In this document: in pieces, positions 47,898 to 59,751 of the stretch | Position numbering within the stretch: position 1 is the stretch's first letter | Layout: the number at the start of each line of letters is the position of its first letter | Assembly: GCF_013778325.1 (NCBI RefSeq) | Contig: NZ_JACEIB010000027.1 | Coordinates: 682,001-746,000, forward strand | DNA length: 64,000 bases | Reading direction: 5' to 3' | DNA from: Sphingomonas chungangi | Lineage (GTDB): Bacteria > Pseudomonadota > Alphaproteobacteria > Sphingomonadales > Sphingomonadaceae | The notes under the pieces: model-generated | What the model was told of the DNA's origin: nothing | Seen by the model: the letters and a program-made list of their open reading frames with translations, nothing else | The model's database searches: none | Translations under genes and position numbers: made by a program

Positions 47898-49238
47898 ATG
47901 AAGCGTGCGCTCATCCCCCTCGCCCTCGCCCTCCTTCTTGCCGGGTGCGGCGAGAAGGCGAAGCAGGACGTCTCGGCGGAAGAAGGTCCGAACCCCACTC
48001 TCCTGCCCGAGGTGCATCACCTCATCCCTACCGTCTCGATCGCCAAGATCATCGGCTGGAAGGATGATGAGACGCCCACCCCTGCGCCCGGCCTGAAGGT
48101 GGACGCCTTCGCGCGCGGGCTCGACCATCCGCGCTGGCTGCTGGTGCTGCCCGATGGCGACGTGCTGGTCGCCGAGAGCAACGCCCCGCCCAAGCCCGAC
48201 GATGCCACCGGCCTGCGCGGCTTCTTCGAGCGGATGGCGCTGAGGAAGGCGGGTGGCGCTTCGCCCAGCCCCAACCGCATCCTCCTGCTGCGCGACACCA
48301 ACGGCGACGGTGTGGCGGACCAGAAAAGCGTGTTTCTTTCCGGACTGAACTCGCCCTTCGGCATGGCGCTGGTCGGCGACACGCTCTACGTTGCCGACAC
48401 CGACGCGCTGCTCGCCTTCCCGTACAAGACCGGCGATACCGCCATTACGGCCAAGCCGCGCAAGATTACCGACCTGCCCGCCGGCACGATCAACCACCAC
48501 TGGACCAAGAACGTCATCGCCTCGCCGGACGGATCGAAGCTCTACGTCACCATCGGCTCCAACTCGAACGTCGACGAAAAGGGCATCGCGGTGGAGAAGG
48601 ATCGCGCCCAGATCTGGGAGGTCGATCCCAGGACCGGCGCGCACCGCACATACGCCGCCGGCATCCGCAACCCCAACGGCATGGGCTGGACGGCGGACGG
48701 CACGCTGTGGACAGTCGCCAACGAACGCGACGAGCTGGGTTCCGACCTCGTGCCCGATTACCTGACCTCGGTGCAGCCCGGCGGCTTCTACGGCTGGCCC
48801 TGGCGCTACTGGGGCGATCATGTCGACAAGCGGGTGAAGGATCCGGAGCCCGATTATATCGACGAGACGCGCAAGCCCGATTACGCGCTGGGCGCCCACA
48901 CCGCCTCACTCGGCCTCACCTTCGCCGACGGGCAGAAGCTCGGCCCGGCTTTTGCCGGCGGTGCCTTCGTCGGCCAGCACGGATCGTGGAACCGCAAGCC
49001 GCCGTCCGGCTACCGGGTGATATTCGTGCCCTTCGCGGGCAACCGCCCGACCGGCGCCAAGCCCGTCGACGTGCTGACCGGCTTCCTCGCGCCCGACGGT
49101 ACCGAGACCCACGGCCGTCCGGTCGGCGTGACCATCGCGAAGGATGGCGCGCTGCTGGTGGCGGACGACGGCGGCAATGCGATCTGGCGCGTGACCGGCG
49201 CGACGCCGGCGGGAGCGACTGCCCCGCTTGCGCGTTGA
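47898..49238 (+). CDS. Sorbosone dehydrogenase-like PQQ-domain lipoprotein
   Basis: A 446-aa lipoprotein (signal MKRALIPLALALLLAGC) with a six-bladed beta-propeller of the L-sorbosone/soluble glucose dehydrogenase type. Indicative segments are FARGLDHPRWLLVLPDGDVLVAES, LLRDTNGDGVADQKSVFLSGLNSPFGMALVGDTLYVADT, NHHWTKNVIASPDGSKLYVTIGSNSN, AAGIRNPNGMGW, NERDELGSDLVPDYLTSVQPGGFYGWPW and FVGQHGSWNRKPPSGYRV. Family members use PQQ to oxidise sugars in the periplasm, but many are uncharacterised. The substrate and PQQ use are inferred. It stands alone with its own RBS. Confidence 0.87.
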   Translation: MKRALIPLALALLLAGCGEKAKQDVSAEEGPNPTLLPEVHHLIPTVSIAKIIGWKDDETPTPAPGLKVDAFARGLDHPRWLLVLPDGDVLVAESNAPPKPDDATGLRGFFERMALRKAGGASPSPNRILLLRDTNGDGVADQKSVFLSGLNSPFGMALVGDTLYVADTDALLAFPYKTGDTAITAKPRKITDLPAGTINHHWTKNVIASPDGSKLYVTIGSNSNVDEKGIAVEKDRAQIWEVDPRTGAHRTYAAGIRNPNGMGWTADGTLWTVANERDELGSDLVPDYLTSVQPGGFYGWPWRYWGDHVDKRVKDPEPDYIDETRKPDYALGAHTASLGLTFADGQKLGPAFAGGAFVGQHGSWNRKPPSGYRVIFVPFAGNRPTGAKPVDVLTGFLAPDGTETHGRPVGVTIAKDGALLVADDGGNAIWRVTGATPAGATAPLAR

Positions 49239-49262
49239 ACCGGGATCAGGCTTGCGCGCAGG

Positions 49263-49288
49263 TGAACATGGCAATCAGCACCGGTTCA
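49263..49288 (+). promoter_or_regulatory. Palindromic TGAAC-N16-GTTCA element, copy 1
   Basis: TGAAC (49263-49267) and GTTCA (49284-49288) flank 16 bases with TCAGC at spacer positions 8-12. It ends 50 bases before the start of the small secreted protein gene at 49339. Two other copies lie beside similar genes at 49713 and 60458. Confidence 0.6.
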
Positions 49289-49338
49289 GCCGCACACGCC
49301 TAGACATGGAATGCTGAAACGAATCGAGAGGTGTCGTC

Positions 49339-49629
49339 ATGCGTATTGTTCCCATTGCCCTTGCCGCTGCCACGGCGCTGGCCGGCACCGCGGTCGTCGC
49401 CACCCCTGCCTCGGCACGGACCTTCGTGTCGGTCGGCTTCGGTGCCCCGGCCTATCCGGCTTATTACGGCGGCGGCTATTACCCCGCTTATTACGGCGGC
49501 TATTACGCCCCGCCGCCCGTCGTTTACGGCGGCTATTACGGCGGCTGGCACCGCCGTTACTATGGCGGTTGGCATCGTGGCTGGTATGGCCACGGTTATC
49601 GTGGCGGCTGGCACGGTCGCCGCTGGTAA
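49339..49629 (+). CDS. Small secreted Gly/Tyr/His-rich protein
   Basis: A 96-aa exported protein. The signal peptide MRIVPIALAAATALAGTAVVATPASA is followed by a low-complexity domain of YYGG, YYPAYYGG and GGWHRR repeats. It has no cysteine and no known fold. Such proteins are common in sphingomonads and have no assigned function; the tyrosines and histidines suggest surface association or metal binding. It is followed by its own terminator and preceded by palindromic element copy 1, which it shares with the next gene. Confidence 0.8.
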   Translation: MRIVPIALAAATALAGTAVVATPASARTFVSVGFGAPAYPAYYGGGYYPAYYGGYYAPPPVVYGGYYGGWHRRYYGGWHRGWYGHGYRGGWHGRRW

Positions 49630-49648
49630 GACCTTCCTTGGCGATCGA

Positions 49649-49681
49649 AAAAAGGTCGGGTGGAGACGCCCGGCCTTTTCT
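49649..49681 (+). terminator. Rho-independent terminator of the Gly/Tyr-rich protein gene
   Basis: Stem AAAAGGTCGGG / CCCGGCCTTTT with an 8-base loop and a T-rich end. Confidence 0.85.
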
Positions 49682-49712
49682 TGGCGAAGCTGGCCGGACG
49701 ATTGCCCTCCTA

Positions 49713-49738
49713 TGAACATGCCTCTCAGCGCGAGTTCA
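49713..49738 (+). promoter_or_regulatory. Palindromic TGAAC-N16-GTTCA element, copy 2
   Basis: TGAAC (49713-49717) and GTTCA (49734-49738) with TCAGC at spacer positions 8-12. It ends 49 bases before the start at 49788, almost the same distance as copy 1 from its gene. Confidence 0.6.
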
Positions 49739-49787
49739 CGCGGCCGGTCTTAGAGTGAGTCGTGTCATGAGAAGAAGGAGTATCGTC

Positions 49788-50048
49788 ATGCGCACGGGTC
49801 TTACCATGCTTGCTGCCGCCATCACGCTCGGCACGGCGGCGATCGCCGCCGCCCCTGCCTCTGCCCACGATTACGGCTACGGCCGCGGCTATCGTCACCA
49901 CCACGGCTGGGATCGTGGCGACCGCTGGGATCGCCATCGCGACTGGCGCCGCGACCATTGGCGTCACGAGCGAGAGCGCGAGTGGCGCCACCATCATCGC
50001 CACTATGGCTATAACGGCTATGAGGGCCGCGGCTATTACGGCTGGTAA
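49788..50048 (+). CDS. Small secreted His/Arg/Tyr-rich protein
   Basis: An 86-aa exported protein. The ATG at 49788 follows AAGGAG by seven bases and gives the signal MRTGLTMLAAAITLGTAAIAAAPASAHD. The mature part is made of RGYRHHHGWDRGDRWDRHRDW-like repeats, strongly basic, ending YNGYEGRGYYGW. Signal peptide, spacing of the upstream palindrome and gene layout match the preceding gene at 49339, so the two are a tandem, co-regulated pair with separate transcripts. Function unknown. Confidence 0.8.
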   Translation: MRTGLTMLAAAITLGTAAIAAAPASAHDYGYGRGYRHHHGWDRGDRWDRHRDWRRDHWRHEREREWRHHHRHYGYNGYEGRGYYGW

Positions 50049-50060
50049 CGGCTGACGACG

Positions 50061-50091
50061 AAGGGCCGGGCGGAAACGTCCGGCCCTTTCC
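50061..50091 (+). terminator. Rho-independent terminator of the His/Arg-rich protein gene
   Basis: Stem AAGGGCCGG / CCGGCCCTT with a 10-base loop, then TCC. It reaches to the stop of the converging VOC gene and may serve both. Confidence 0.75.
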
Positions 50092-50517
50092 TCATGCGGT
50101 CGCGAACAGCTTGGCCGGATCACGGAAGGCCTTGAACTCCAGCGCGTTGCCCGAAGGATCACGGAAGAACATCGTCGCCTGCTCGCCCGGCTGGCCGACG
50201 AAGCGGATATGCGGCGCGATCCCAAAATCGGTTCCCACCGCCTCCAGCCGTTCGGCGAGCGCGTGCCATTCCCCCCAGCCCAGGACGACGCCGAAATGCG
50301 GCACCGGTACATCATGCCCGTCGACCGGGTTCGAGGCGACATCGGCCGACACCCGCCCGCTATCAAGATGCGCAACGATCTGGTGACCGTAGAGATCGAA
50401 ATCCACCCACGAATCGCTGCTCCGTCCCTCCGCGCAACCGAGCGTGCCGCCATAGAAAGCGCGCGCCGCTGCGAGATCGTGGACCGGAAAAGCGAGATGG
50501 AAGGGGCGCAGGCTCAT
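50092..50517 (-). CDS. VOC-superfamily (glyoxalase-like) protein
   Basis: A 141-aa single-gene VOC protein made of two beta-alpha-beta-beta-beta modules: [24 protein letters not shown] at the start and [45 protein letters not shown] in the second half. The metal ligands expected in this fold (His of HLAFPV, His of PHFGVVL, Glu of ALEFK) are present, so it is probably a metal-dependent lyase or dioxygenase-like enzyme or a resistance-type binding protein. The substrate is not identified. The start at 50517 gives the standard N terminus. Confidence 0.85.
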   Translation of the reverse strand: MSLRPFHLAFPVHDLAAARAFYGGTLGCAEGRSSDSWVDFDLYGHQIVAHLDSGRVSADVASNPVDGHDVPVPHFGVVLGWGEWHALAERLEAVGTDFGIAPHIRFVGQPGEQATMFFRDPSGNALEFKAFRDPAKLFATA

Positions 50518-50700
50518 AAGGTCAATATAGCGCTTACCGAACCGAGCTTGGAACAAGGCCGAAAGTTACGAGATCACAACGACATACCAAGGTCGAAGCG
50601 GCAATACTAACCATGTCCGGAAAGGTTCGGGAAAGGCGCGCACCGCACTTTCGTCCGTGCCGGTGATCCAATCGGGGGGCGCCGGCCGGGGACGAGTAAC

Positions 50701-51378
50701 ATGGCTAAGGTTAACAAGTGGGTCGCGGGCCTCGTGCTCGCGGCGATGGGGGCGGCTGCGCCTGCGCAGGCGGGCTGCTGGACAGCACGCGAGACAGGTG
50801 CCGCACAGGTCCGCGACATGCAGACAATGCTGATGGTGGCGGCGCTGCGGTGCCGCGCGGCGCATATCGACATCTCGGCGGACTATGACGGCTTCGTGAT
50901 CGCGCAGAAGGATGCGATCGCGGCGGCCAATTTCGTGATCAAGCAGCATTTTGCGGCCGCTGGCGGCAACCAGACGGATTACGACCGCTTCGCCACGTCG
51001 CTCGCCAACGTGTTCGGCGACGATGCCACCACCGAGGCGACCTGCGCCGAGGCGGCGGCGCTGGCGCACGAGGGGTCGGCGGCGGCGCCCGCCCAGCTCG
51101 AGCAGGTGGCCGAGTCGCGAGTCTTCCCGGCCTCGCTGCCCGGCGGCGCCTGCGCGGCTCCGGCGACACCCGTCGTGATGGCGGCCGCCATGCCGGCGAA
51201 GGAGGAGGCCCTGCCCCCGGTGGTCGCGCTCGCCGCGCCTCCGCCCGTGCAGCAGCCGGTCACGCTGCCGGCCGACGTGGTCGCGGCACTGACGGTGCTG
51301 GCGCACTACAAGGCAGCCGAAGCTGCGCCCGCCGCCGCCAGCGTAACGCAGACGGCGCTCGCCACGTCGACGCACTGA
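50701..51378 (+). CDS. Secreted protein of unknown function with four conserved-looking cysteines
   Basis: A 225-aa exported protein (signal ending APAQAG). The mature N-terminal part is helical, with GCWTARETGAAQVRDMQTMLMVAALRCRAAHIDISADYDGFVIAQKDAI and later YDRFATSLANVFGDDATTEATCAEAAAL, LPGGACAAP: four cysteines probably paired in two disulfides. The last 90 residues are an Ala/Pro-rich, low-complexity tail. Related sphingomonad proteins exist and are sometimes named after S-adenosylhomocysteine hydrolase, but nothing in the sequence supports that enzyme. The ATG at 50701 follows GGACGAG. Confidence 0.65.
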   Translation: MAKVNKWVAGLVLAAMGAAAPAQAGCWTARETGAAQVRDMQTMLMVAALRCRAAHIDISADYDGFVIAQKDAIAAANFVIKQHFAAAGGNQTDYDRFATSLANVFGDDATTEATCAEAAALAHEGSAAAPAQLEQVAESRVFPASLPGGACAAPATPVVMAAAMPAKEEALPPVVALAAPPPVQQPVTLPADVVAALTVLAHYKAAEAAPAAASVTQTALATSTH

Positions 51379-51462
51379 CTTTGACGGGTCCTCTCCCGCG
51401 AAAGCGGGAGAGGGCTGCTCGCGCGGCTTCCTTTCGCGCGCGCAACCGTCTAGCGGGCGCCC

Positions 51463-53019
51463 ATGGCTCCGTTCGGAATCGCGCTGCTTCTCGGCATCCT
51501 CTCCGCCTTCGGCTTCGCGCCGTTCAATCTCTGGCCACTGACGCTGCTGGCTTTCGGCCTGCTCTATTTGCCGCTGACGAAGGTGGAGCGGGGCTGGCGC
51601 GCCGCGCTGATCGGCTGGCTGTTCGGCCTGGGCCAGTTCGTGTTGGGGCTGGACTGGATCGCCAAGGCCTTCACCTACCAGGCCAACATGCCGGCGTGGC
51701 TCGGCTGGGTCGCGGTCGTGCTGCTCTCCTGTTATCTCGCCATTTATCCGGCACTGGCGGTGTTCGCCGCCTGGTGGGGAACGCGGAGGCTGCGTGGCGG
51801 CGCAGCGACCATGGCCCTTCTGTTCGGGGCGGGCTGGGCCGTGTGCGAATGGCTGCGCGCCACCGTCTTCACCGGTTTCCCCTGGAACCCCGTCTCCGTC
51901 TCGATGGTCGATCTGCCGCTGGCGCACGCCGCGCGCCTCGTCGGCACCTATGCGCTGTCCGGGCTGGTGGTGTCCTCGGCCGGCTTCATCGTGATCCTCG
52001 CGATGCGGCCGAAGGAAGCGCTCACCCGCAAGACGATCGCCACCGCGACCAACGTTCCCGCCGCGATCGGCCTCGGCCTGCTGATCGGCCTCTATGTCGT
52101 GCCGGCGCTGCTCCGGCAGTTTGCGCCTCCCCCGCCTCCGCCCTTCCCCAAGGGGCCGGTGGTCCGCATCATCCAGCCCAATATCGATCAGGGCGAGCGC
52201 TTCGATCCGCAGCAGGCGGCCAAGCATCTCGCGCTGGAGCAGGCGCTGTCCGGCGTCCCCGGAGACAAGCCGCGCCTGATCCTGTGGCCCGAATCCGGCA
52301 TCGAGCAGAACGTGCTCGAGGACCCGGCCGCCCGCGAGCAGGTCGCCTCGATCCTCGGCCCCACCGACTTCCTGATGGGCGGCGGCGAATCCCCGATCCG
52401 CGACAAGACGGGCGAGGAGATCGAAGCCGGCAACAGCATCTTCACGATCGGCTATGGCGGCGCGCTCTACGCCCGCTACGACAAGGCGCATCTCGTGCCG
52501 TGGGGCGAATATCTGCCGATGCGCCCGCTGATGAGCGCGCTCGGCCTCTCGCGCCTCGTCCCCGGCGCGATCGACTTCCGCCCCGGCCCCGGCCCCGCAA
52601 CCATCGACGTGCCGGGCTTCGGCAAGGTCGGCATGCAGCTCTGCTACGAGATCGTCTTCTCGGGCCGTGTCGTGAACGAGGTCTATCGGCCGGACTTCAT
52701 CTTCGCGCCATCGAATGATGCCTGGTTCGGCCGGTCCGGCCCACCCCAGCATCTCGCCCAGGCGCGGATGCGCGCGATCGAGGAAGGGCTGCCGATCGCC
52801 CGCGCTACCCAGAACGGCATATCGGCCCTGATCGACGCCGACGGCCGCATCCTCCATTCGATCGACGCCCATCAGAGCGGCATGATCGAGCTTCCCCTTC
52901 CCGCGCCCCGCCCGGCCACCCCTTTCTCGCATATGGGCAACTGGGCGGTGGGGCTGATAGCCCTGCTTCTCGCCGGGCTGGCATTTGCCGCTAGGCGATA
53001 TAAGGATAGCTTTATATAG
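51463..53019 (+). CDS. lnt: Apolipoprotein N-acyltransferase
   Basis: Adds the third acyl chain to lipoproteins in the inner membrane. The 518-aa protein has six N-terminal membrane helices, a periplasmic nitrilase-like domain with the catalytic triad Glu in ILWPESGIE (near 276), Lys in [14 protein letters not shown] (near 340) and Cys in [11 protein letters not shown] (near 393), and a final membrane helix. It serves the many lipoproteins seen in this window. Its last eight codons (encoding RYKDSFI and the stop) are also the SahR-type operator of metK, so the C terminus is constrained by a regulatory sequence. Confidence 0.96.
   Translation: MAPFGIALLLGILSAFGFAPFNLWPLTLLAFGLLYLPLTKVERGWRAALIGWLFGLGQFVLGLDWIAKAFTYQANMPAWLGWVAVVLLSCYLAIYPALAVFAAWWGTRRLRGGAATMALLFGAGWAVCEWLRATVFTGFPWNPVSVSMVDLPLAHAARLVGTYALSGLVVSSAGFIVILAMRPKEALTRKTIATATNVPAAIGLGLLIGLYVVPALLRQFAPPPPPPFPKGPVVRIIQPNIDQGERFDPQQAAKHLALEQALSGVPGDKPRLILWPESGIEQNVLEDPAAREQVASILGPTDFLMGGGESPIRDKTGEEIEAGNSIFTIGYGGALYARYDKAHLVPWGEYLPMRPLMSALGLSRLVPGAIDFRPGPGPATIDVPGFGKVGMQLCYEIVFSGRVVNEVYRPDFIFAPSNDAWFGRSGPPQHLAQARMRAIEEGLPIARATQNGISALIDADGRILHSIDAHQSGMIELPLPAPRPATPFSHMGNWAVGLIALLLAGLAFAARRYKDSFI
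52996..53019 (+). promoter_or_regulatory. Probable SahR operator of metK, inside the end of lnt
   Basis: The sequence begins CGATATAAGGATA and ends CTTTATATAG, identical to the sahR operator palindrome (read on the minus strand) at 22 of 24 positions. It ends 46 bases before the metK ATG. Confidence 0.78.
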
Positions 53020-53065
53020 AGCTTCCCTTAAATCGTCCGTTGGCTTCCGAGGATCATCCGACCTT

Positions 53066-54265
<1,200 letters not shown>

Positions 54266-54273
54266 TCGGTGTC

Positions 54274-54304
54274 GCGGGGCCGGCCCGGCATTCTCCGGCC
54301 CCGC
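54274..54304 (+). terminator. Hairpin downstream of metK, probable terminator
   Basis: Perfect 10-bp stem GCGGGGCCGG / CCGGCCCCGC with an 11-base loop, 9 bases after the metK stop. No T tract follows, so it may be a weak terminator or 3'-end stabiliser. Confidence 0.5.
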
Positions 54305-54445
54305 AACGAACTTCCGAAAACTTGATCCCGATTAGCAACGGATATCCGTTTCGCTGCTAGGGTGCATTCTATCGTCTCCGGGGGGAGCGATCAGGCGTCG
54401 GCCCGTGGCCCTGTTTCCGCCGCCGGCCGACGACGGAGCGCGCCT

Positions 54446-54637
54446 ATGCACTATCGCCTCTATGGGCTGAATCCGACTACCGGCAGGATCATGCAGGGTC
54501 GTGACATCGCTGCCGAAACCGACCGCGAGGCGATCGCGGCGGGGCGCGGCATCCATCCCCACGATCCCTTCGAGATCTGGTGCCGATCCCGCCGCGTGTT
54601 CAGCAGCGCGGAGAGCGACGCGGCATCCACCGCCTGA
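54446..54637 (+). CDS. Small protein of unknown function
   Basis: A 63-aa protein starting MHYRLYGLNPTTGRIMQGRDIAAETDREAI. The pattern of an aromatic start followed by 'G-I-x-x-x-R' and a final IWCRSRRVFSS is shared by small sphingomonad proteins of unknown role. The ATG at 54446 gives a compact protein; an upstream start at 54362 would add 28 residues of low quality. It could also be longer or not coding, but the codon usage is GC3-rich like real genes here. The 180 bases before it hold the metK hairpin and a 12-bp palindrome (54338-54349). Confidence 0.5.
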   Translation: MHYRLYGLNPTTGRIMQGRDIAAETDREAIAAGRGIHPHDPFEIWCRSRRVFSSAESDAASTA

Positions 54638-54679
54638 GTCGCACTGGCATCGGCGCGCGGAGTCGGGCAGCATCTCGCC

Positions 54680-55222
54680 ATGGCCCGCCTCATCGCCTTG
54701 ATCCGCGGCATCAACGTCGGATCGACCCGCAAATTGCCCATGGCGGAGCTTCGCGCTGCCTGCGCCGAGGAAGGTCTGGGTGAGGTGAAGACCTACATCC
54801 AGAGCGGCAACGTCGTGCTCGATCATGGCAGCGCGAAGGATGTCGAGGCGGCGCTCGCCAAGCTGATACACGCCCGCTTCGAGCTGGACGTGCCGGTGGT
54901 CGTCCGCACCGCCGCGCAGTGGGACAGGCTGATCGAGACCTGTCCCTTCCCCGATGAGGCGAGGGAGGCCCCCAAGGCGCTCCACCTGCTCGCGTGCAAA
55001 GAGCCGCCGCAAGCGGACGCGATCGAAGCGCTGCGCGAGCGCGCGAAGCATGGCGAGAAGATCGCCGCCTGGGGCACGCGCGACATCGCGCTCCACTTCA
55101 CCAACGGCGTAGCGGATTCGAAGCTGGCGCCGACACTGATCGACCGACTGGTCGGCGCGCCCGCCACCGGTCGCAACTGGAACACGCTGCTCAAGCTGCA
55201 GGAGATGGCGACCGGGGGCTGA
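54680..55222 (+). CDS. DUF1697 family protein
   Basis: A 180-aa protein of the DUF1697 family. The family signature is complete: ALIRGINVGSTRKLPMAELRAACAEEGLGEVKTYIQSGNVVL near the N terminus, VVRTAAQWDRLIETCPFPDEA in the middle and ATGRNWNTLLKLQEMA at the end. The biochemical function is unknown. It starts 42 bases after the preceding small gene, with which it may share a transcript, and converges with kdpC, the stops being three bases apart. Confidence 0.9.
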   Translation: MARLIALIRGINVGSTRKLPMAELRAACAEEGLGEVKTYIQSGNVVLDHGSAKDVEAALAKLIHARFELDVPVVVRTAAQWDRLIETCPFPDEAREAPKALHLLACKEPPQADAIEALRERAKHGEKIAAWGTRDIALHFTNGVADSKLAPTLIDRLVGAPATGRNWNTLLKLQEMATGG

Positions 55223-55225
55223 GCG

Positions 55226-55801
55226 TCAGCGCGCCGCAATCGCATCCAGCGCGCGGTTGAGCGCCAGCACGTTGACGTGCGGATCGCCGAGGAAAGCCAG
55301 GATCGGCGTGTCGACCGACCGCCGCACCAACGCCTTCACCTGTGCCGGATCGAGGTGACGCGCGGTGGCCACCCGGTCCGCCTGATACAGAGCCGCCTCG
55401 GGGCTGATATCGGGATCGAGGCCCGAGGCGGAGGTGGTGACGAGGTCGGGTGGAATCGGTTTCCCCGTCACGGGAAGCCTGGCGACGTCGCCCTTCACGC
55501 GATCGGCGAGCGCCTGCGACGTCGGCCCGAGATTGGAGCCTGACGAGGCAGTCGCATCATACCCCTTGCCGGCGGCGGATGGACGCGGGTGGAAATAGCG
55601 GTCACTCGCGAAATTCTGGCCAATCAACGTGGAGCCGATAGCCTTGCCGCCCCGCTCGACGAGGCTGCCGTTCGCCTGATGCGGGAAGGCGACCTGCGCA
55701 ACGCCGGTGATGGCGAGCGGATAGGCGATGCCGAGCGTCAGCGCGAACAGCCCGGTCATGACGAGCGCGGGGCGGAGTGAGGTGGTGAGATCGTTGCTCA
55801 T
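55226..55801 (-). CDS. kdpC: Potassium-transporting ATPase subunit C
   Basis: A 191-aa subunit with one N-terminal membrane helix (LVMTGLFALTLGIAYPLAITGVAQ) and a periplasmic domain. It has the conserved GSTLIGQNFASDRYFHPRPSAAGKGYDATASSGSNLGPTSQAL, GLDPDISPEAALYQADRVA and LAFLGDPHVNVLALNRAL. It stabilises the KdpAB core and assists ATP use. Last gene of the kdp operon; no kdpD or kdpE sensor genes follow, so regulation of the pump is encoded elsewhere. Confidence 0.96.
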   Translation of the reverse strand: MSNDLTTSLRPALVMTGLFALTLGIAYPLAITGVAQVAFPHQANGSLVERGGKAIGSTLIGQNFASDRYFHPRPSAAGKGYDATASSGSNLGPTSQALADRVKGDVARLPVTGKPIPPDLVTTSASGLDPDISPEAALYQADRVATARHLDPAQVKALVRRSVDTPILAFLGDPHVNVLALNRALDAIAAR

Positions 55802-55811
55802 GATATGATCC

Positions 55812-57836
<2,025 letters not shown>

Positions 57837-57847
57837 TGTCGTGACCT

Positions 57848-59551
57848 TCAGAAGAGCTGGCCGTGGATCATCGCGAGATGATCGGCGATCGGGCCGAGCG
57901 CGAGGCTGGGCAGGAAGGTGAGGCCGCCGAGGATCAGCACGATCCCGACCAGCAGGCCCACCCACAAAGGGCCGGTCGTCGGGAAGGAGCCCGCGCTCTC
58001 CGGCGTATATTTCTTGCCGGCGAGCGATCCGGCGACCGCCAGCATCGGCACGATGATGAAGAAGCGGCCGATCCACATCGCCACCGCCAGCATGCCGTCA
58101 TAATAAGGCGTGCTCGCGGTCAGCCCGGCGAAAGCGGAGCCGTTGTTCCCGACCGCGCTGGTGAAGGCATAGAGGATTTCCGAGAAACCATGCGGCCCCT
58201 TGTTGAGCGGCCCGGCGAGGCCCGGCGCGACGACGCTGGAGATCGCCGTCATGCCGAGGATGACCAACGGCAGCACCGCGATCGCCAGCACCGCGAGCTT
58301 CACCTCGCGCGCCTCGATCTTCTTGCCGACATATTCGGGCGTGCGGCCCACCATCAGCCCCGCGACGAACACGGCGAGGATGGCGAAGAGCAGGAAGCCG
58401 TAGATTCCCGCGCCGACGCCGCCGACCACGACCTCGCCAAGCTGGATGTTGAACAGGGGAACGAGGCCGCCGAGCGCGGTGAAGCTGTCGTGCATGGCGT
58501 TGACCGCACCGCACGAGGCGGCGGTGGTGACGGTCGCGAACAAGGCGGAGGCGGCGGCGCCGAAGCGCACCTCCTTGCCCTCCATGTTGGCGCCTGGGAC
58601 GCCGAGATGGTGGAGCACGGGGTTGCCAGACGCCTCCTGCCAGTAGCAGACGGCCACTCCGGCGAGAAAGATCAGCACCATGGCGGAGAGGATCGCCCAG
58701 CCTTGCTTCGTATTGCCCACCGCCTTGCCGAAGCACCAGGTGAGGCCGAAGCCGATCAGGAAGATCGACAGCATCTGCACGAAATTCGTGAGCGCCGTCG
58801 GGTTTTCGAACGGGTGCGCGGAGTTGGCGTTGAAGAAGCCGCCGCCGTTGGTGCCGAGCATCTTGATCGCCTCCTGCGAAGCGACCGGCCCCAGCATCAG
58901 CGTCTGCTTGACGCCCTCCAGCGTGGTGACGTTCGCCGAGGCGGCGAGCGTCTGCGGCACGCCGCTGGCGACGAGATACAGCGCGTAGAGACAAGAGATC
59001 GGCAGCAGCAGGTAGAGCGTGATCCGGGTGCAATCCGCCCAGAAATTGCCGATTCCCTTCGCCTCGTGCCGCGCGAAGCCACGGAACAGCGCGAAGGCGA
59101 GCGCGATGCCGGTCGCGGCGCTCATGAAGTTGTGGATGGTGAGGCCGAGCATCTGGCTGAGGTTCGACATGGTCGACTCGCCCGAATAGCTCTGCCAGTT
59201 GGTGTTGGTGGTGAAGCTCACCGCCGTGTTCGCCGCAAGATGCTGGGGCAGGCCGGCAAATCCCATCGGGTTGAGCGGCAGCAGCACCTGCAGGCGCAGG
59301 ATCGCGTAGGTGAACAGCATCAGCACCGCGTTGAGCACCAGCATGTGCACGGCGTAGCGGCGCCAGCTCTGCTCCTCGTCCGGATCGATGCCGGACAGGC
59401 GGTAGAAGCCGCGCTCGACGGGGCCGAGCACGGCATGGAGCGGCGTGCGGCGGCCTTCGTAGAGCGCGAACAGCCAGTCGCCGACCGGCTTGGTCAGCGC
59501 CAGCAAGACACCCACGAAGGCGAGGATCAGGATCCAGCCTGAAACGGTCAT
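57848..59551 (-). CDS. kdpA: Potassium-transporting ATPase, potassium-binding subunit A
   Basis: K+-channel-like subunit of 567 aa with about ten membrane helices and four degenerate selectivity-filter repeats: [55 protein letters not shown] and [14 protein letters not shown]. These are the KdpA filter segments. It works with KdpB, KdpC and the tiny KdpF encoded just upstream. Confidence 0.98.
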   Translation of the reverse strand: MTVSGWILILAFVGVLLALTKPVGDWLFALYEGRRTPLHAVLGPVERGFYRLSGIDPDEEQSWRRYAVHMLVLNAVLMLFTYAILRLQVLLPLNPMGFAGLPQHLAANTAVSFTTNTNWQSYSGESTMSNLSQMLGLTIHNFMSAATGIALAFALFRGFARHEAKGIGNFWADCTRITLYLLLPISCLYALYLVASGVPQTLAASANVTTLEGVKQTLMLGPVASQEAIKMLGTNGGGFFNANSAHPFENPTALTNFVQMLSIFLIGFGLTWCFGKAVGNTKQGWAILSAMVLIFLAGVAVCYWQEASGNPVLHHLGVPGANMEGKEVRFGAAASALFATVTTAASCGAVNAMHDSFTALGGLVPLFNIQLGEVVVGGVGAGIYGFLLFAILAVFVAGLMVGRTPEYVGKKIEAREVKLAVLAIAVLPLVILGMTAISSVVAPGLAGPLNKGPHGFSEILYAFTSAVGNNGSAFAGLTASTPYYDGMLAVAMWIGRFFIIVPMLAVAGSLAGKKYTPESAGSFPTTGPLWVGLLVGIVLILGGLTFLPSLALGPIADHLAMIHGQLF

Positions 59552-59567
59552 GTCAGTGTCTCCAGGC

Positions 59568-59657
59568 TCAGAATCGCTCGGGCCGGAGCAGCACGGCGAC
59601 GAGATAGACGAGAAGGCCGGCAGCGGTCAGCCCGGCGAGCCAGAGGTCGAGGGTCAC
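59568..59657 (-). CDS. kdpF: KdpF, small stabilising subunit of the Kdp pump
   Basis: A 29-aa single-helix membrane peptide ([20 protein letters not shown], then VLLRPERF). The helix, the LVYL centre and the RPERF end are typical of KdpF, which stabilises the KdpABC complex. The GTG start at 59657 follows GAGG by eight bases; the stop is 16 bases before kdpA. It is too short for most automatic gene finders. A longer frame up to 59957 shows no family similarity and was not used. Confidence 0.88.
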   Translation of the reverse strand: MTLDLWLAGLTAAGLLVYLVAVLLRPERF

Positions 59658-59667
59658 GGCGTGCGCC

Positions 59668-59751
59668 TCAGGCGTGGTCGCACAGGCGGACATAGGCGAG
59701 CGTCGCCGCCAGCAGCCCGACCATGGCGGCGATCCAGAGAAAGTCCTGCAT
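59668..59751 (-). CDS. 27-aa membrane peptide at the head of the kdp operon
   Basis: ATG at 59751 to stop at 59668, encoding MQDFLWIAAMVGLLAATLAY followed by VRLCDHA: one membrane helix with a short tail. It lies 10 bases before kdpF and on the same strand. A short hydrophobic open frame in front of kdpF is seen in other kdp operons of proteobacteria, so it is probably a real gene, perhaps a second small subunit or a leader peptide. Its function is not known. Confidence 0.65.
   Translation of the reverse strand: MQDFLWIAAMVGLLAATLAYVRLCDHA

Noticed and set aside
54338-54349. 12-bp perfect palindrome ACGGATATCCGT before the 63-aa protein gene
   Set aside because: Short, single copy in the window, and no regulator is linked; could be chance.
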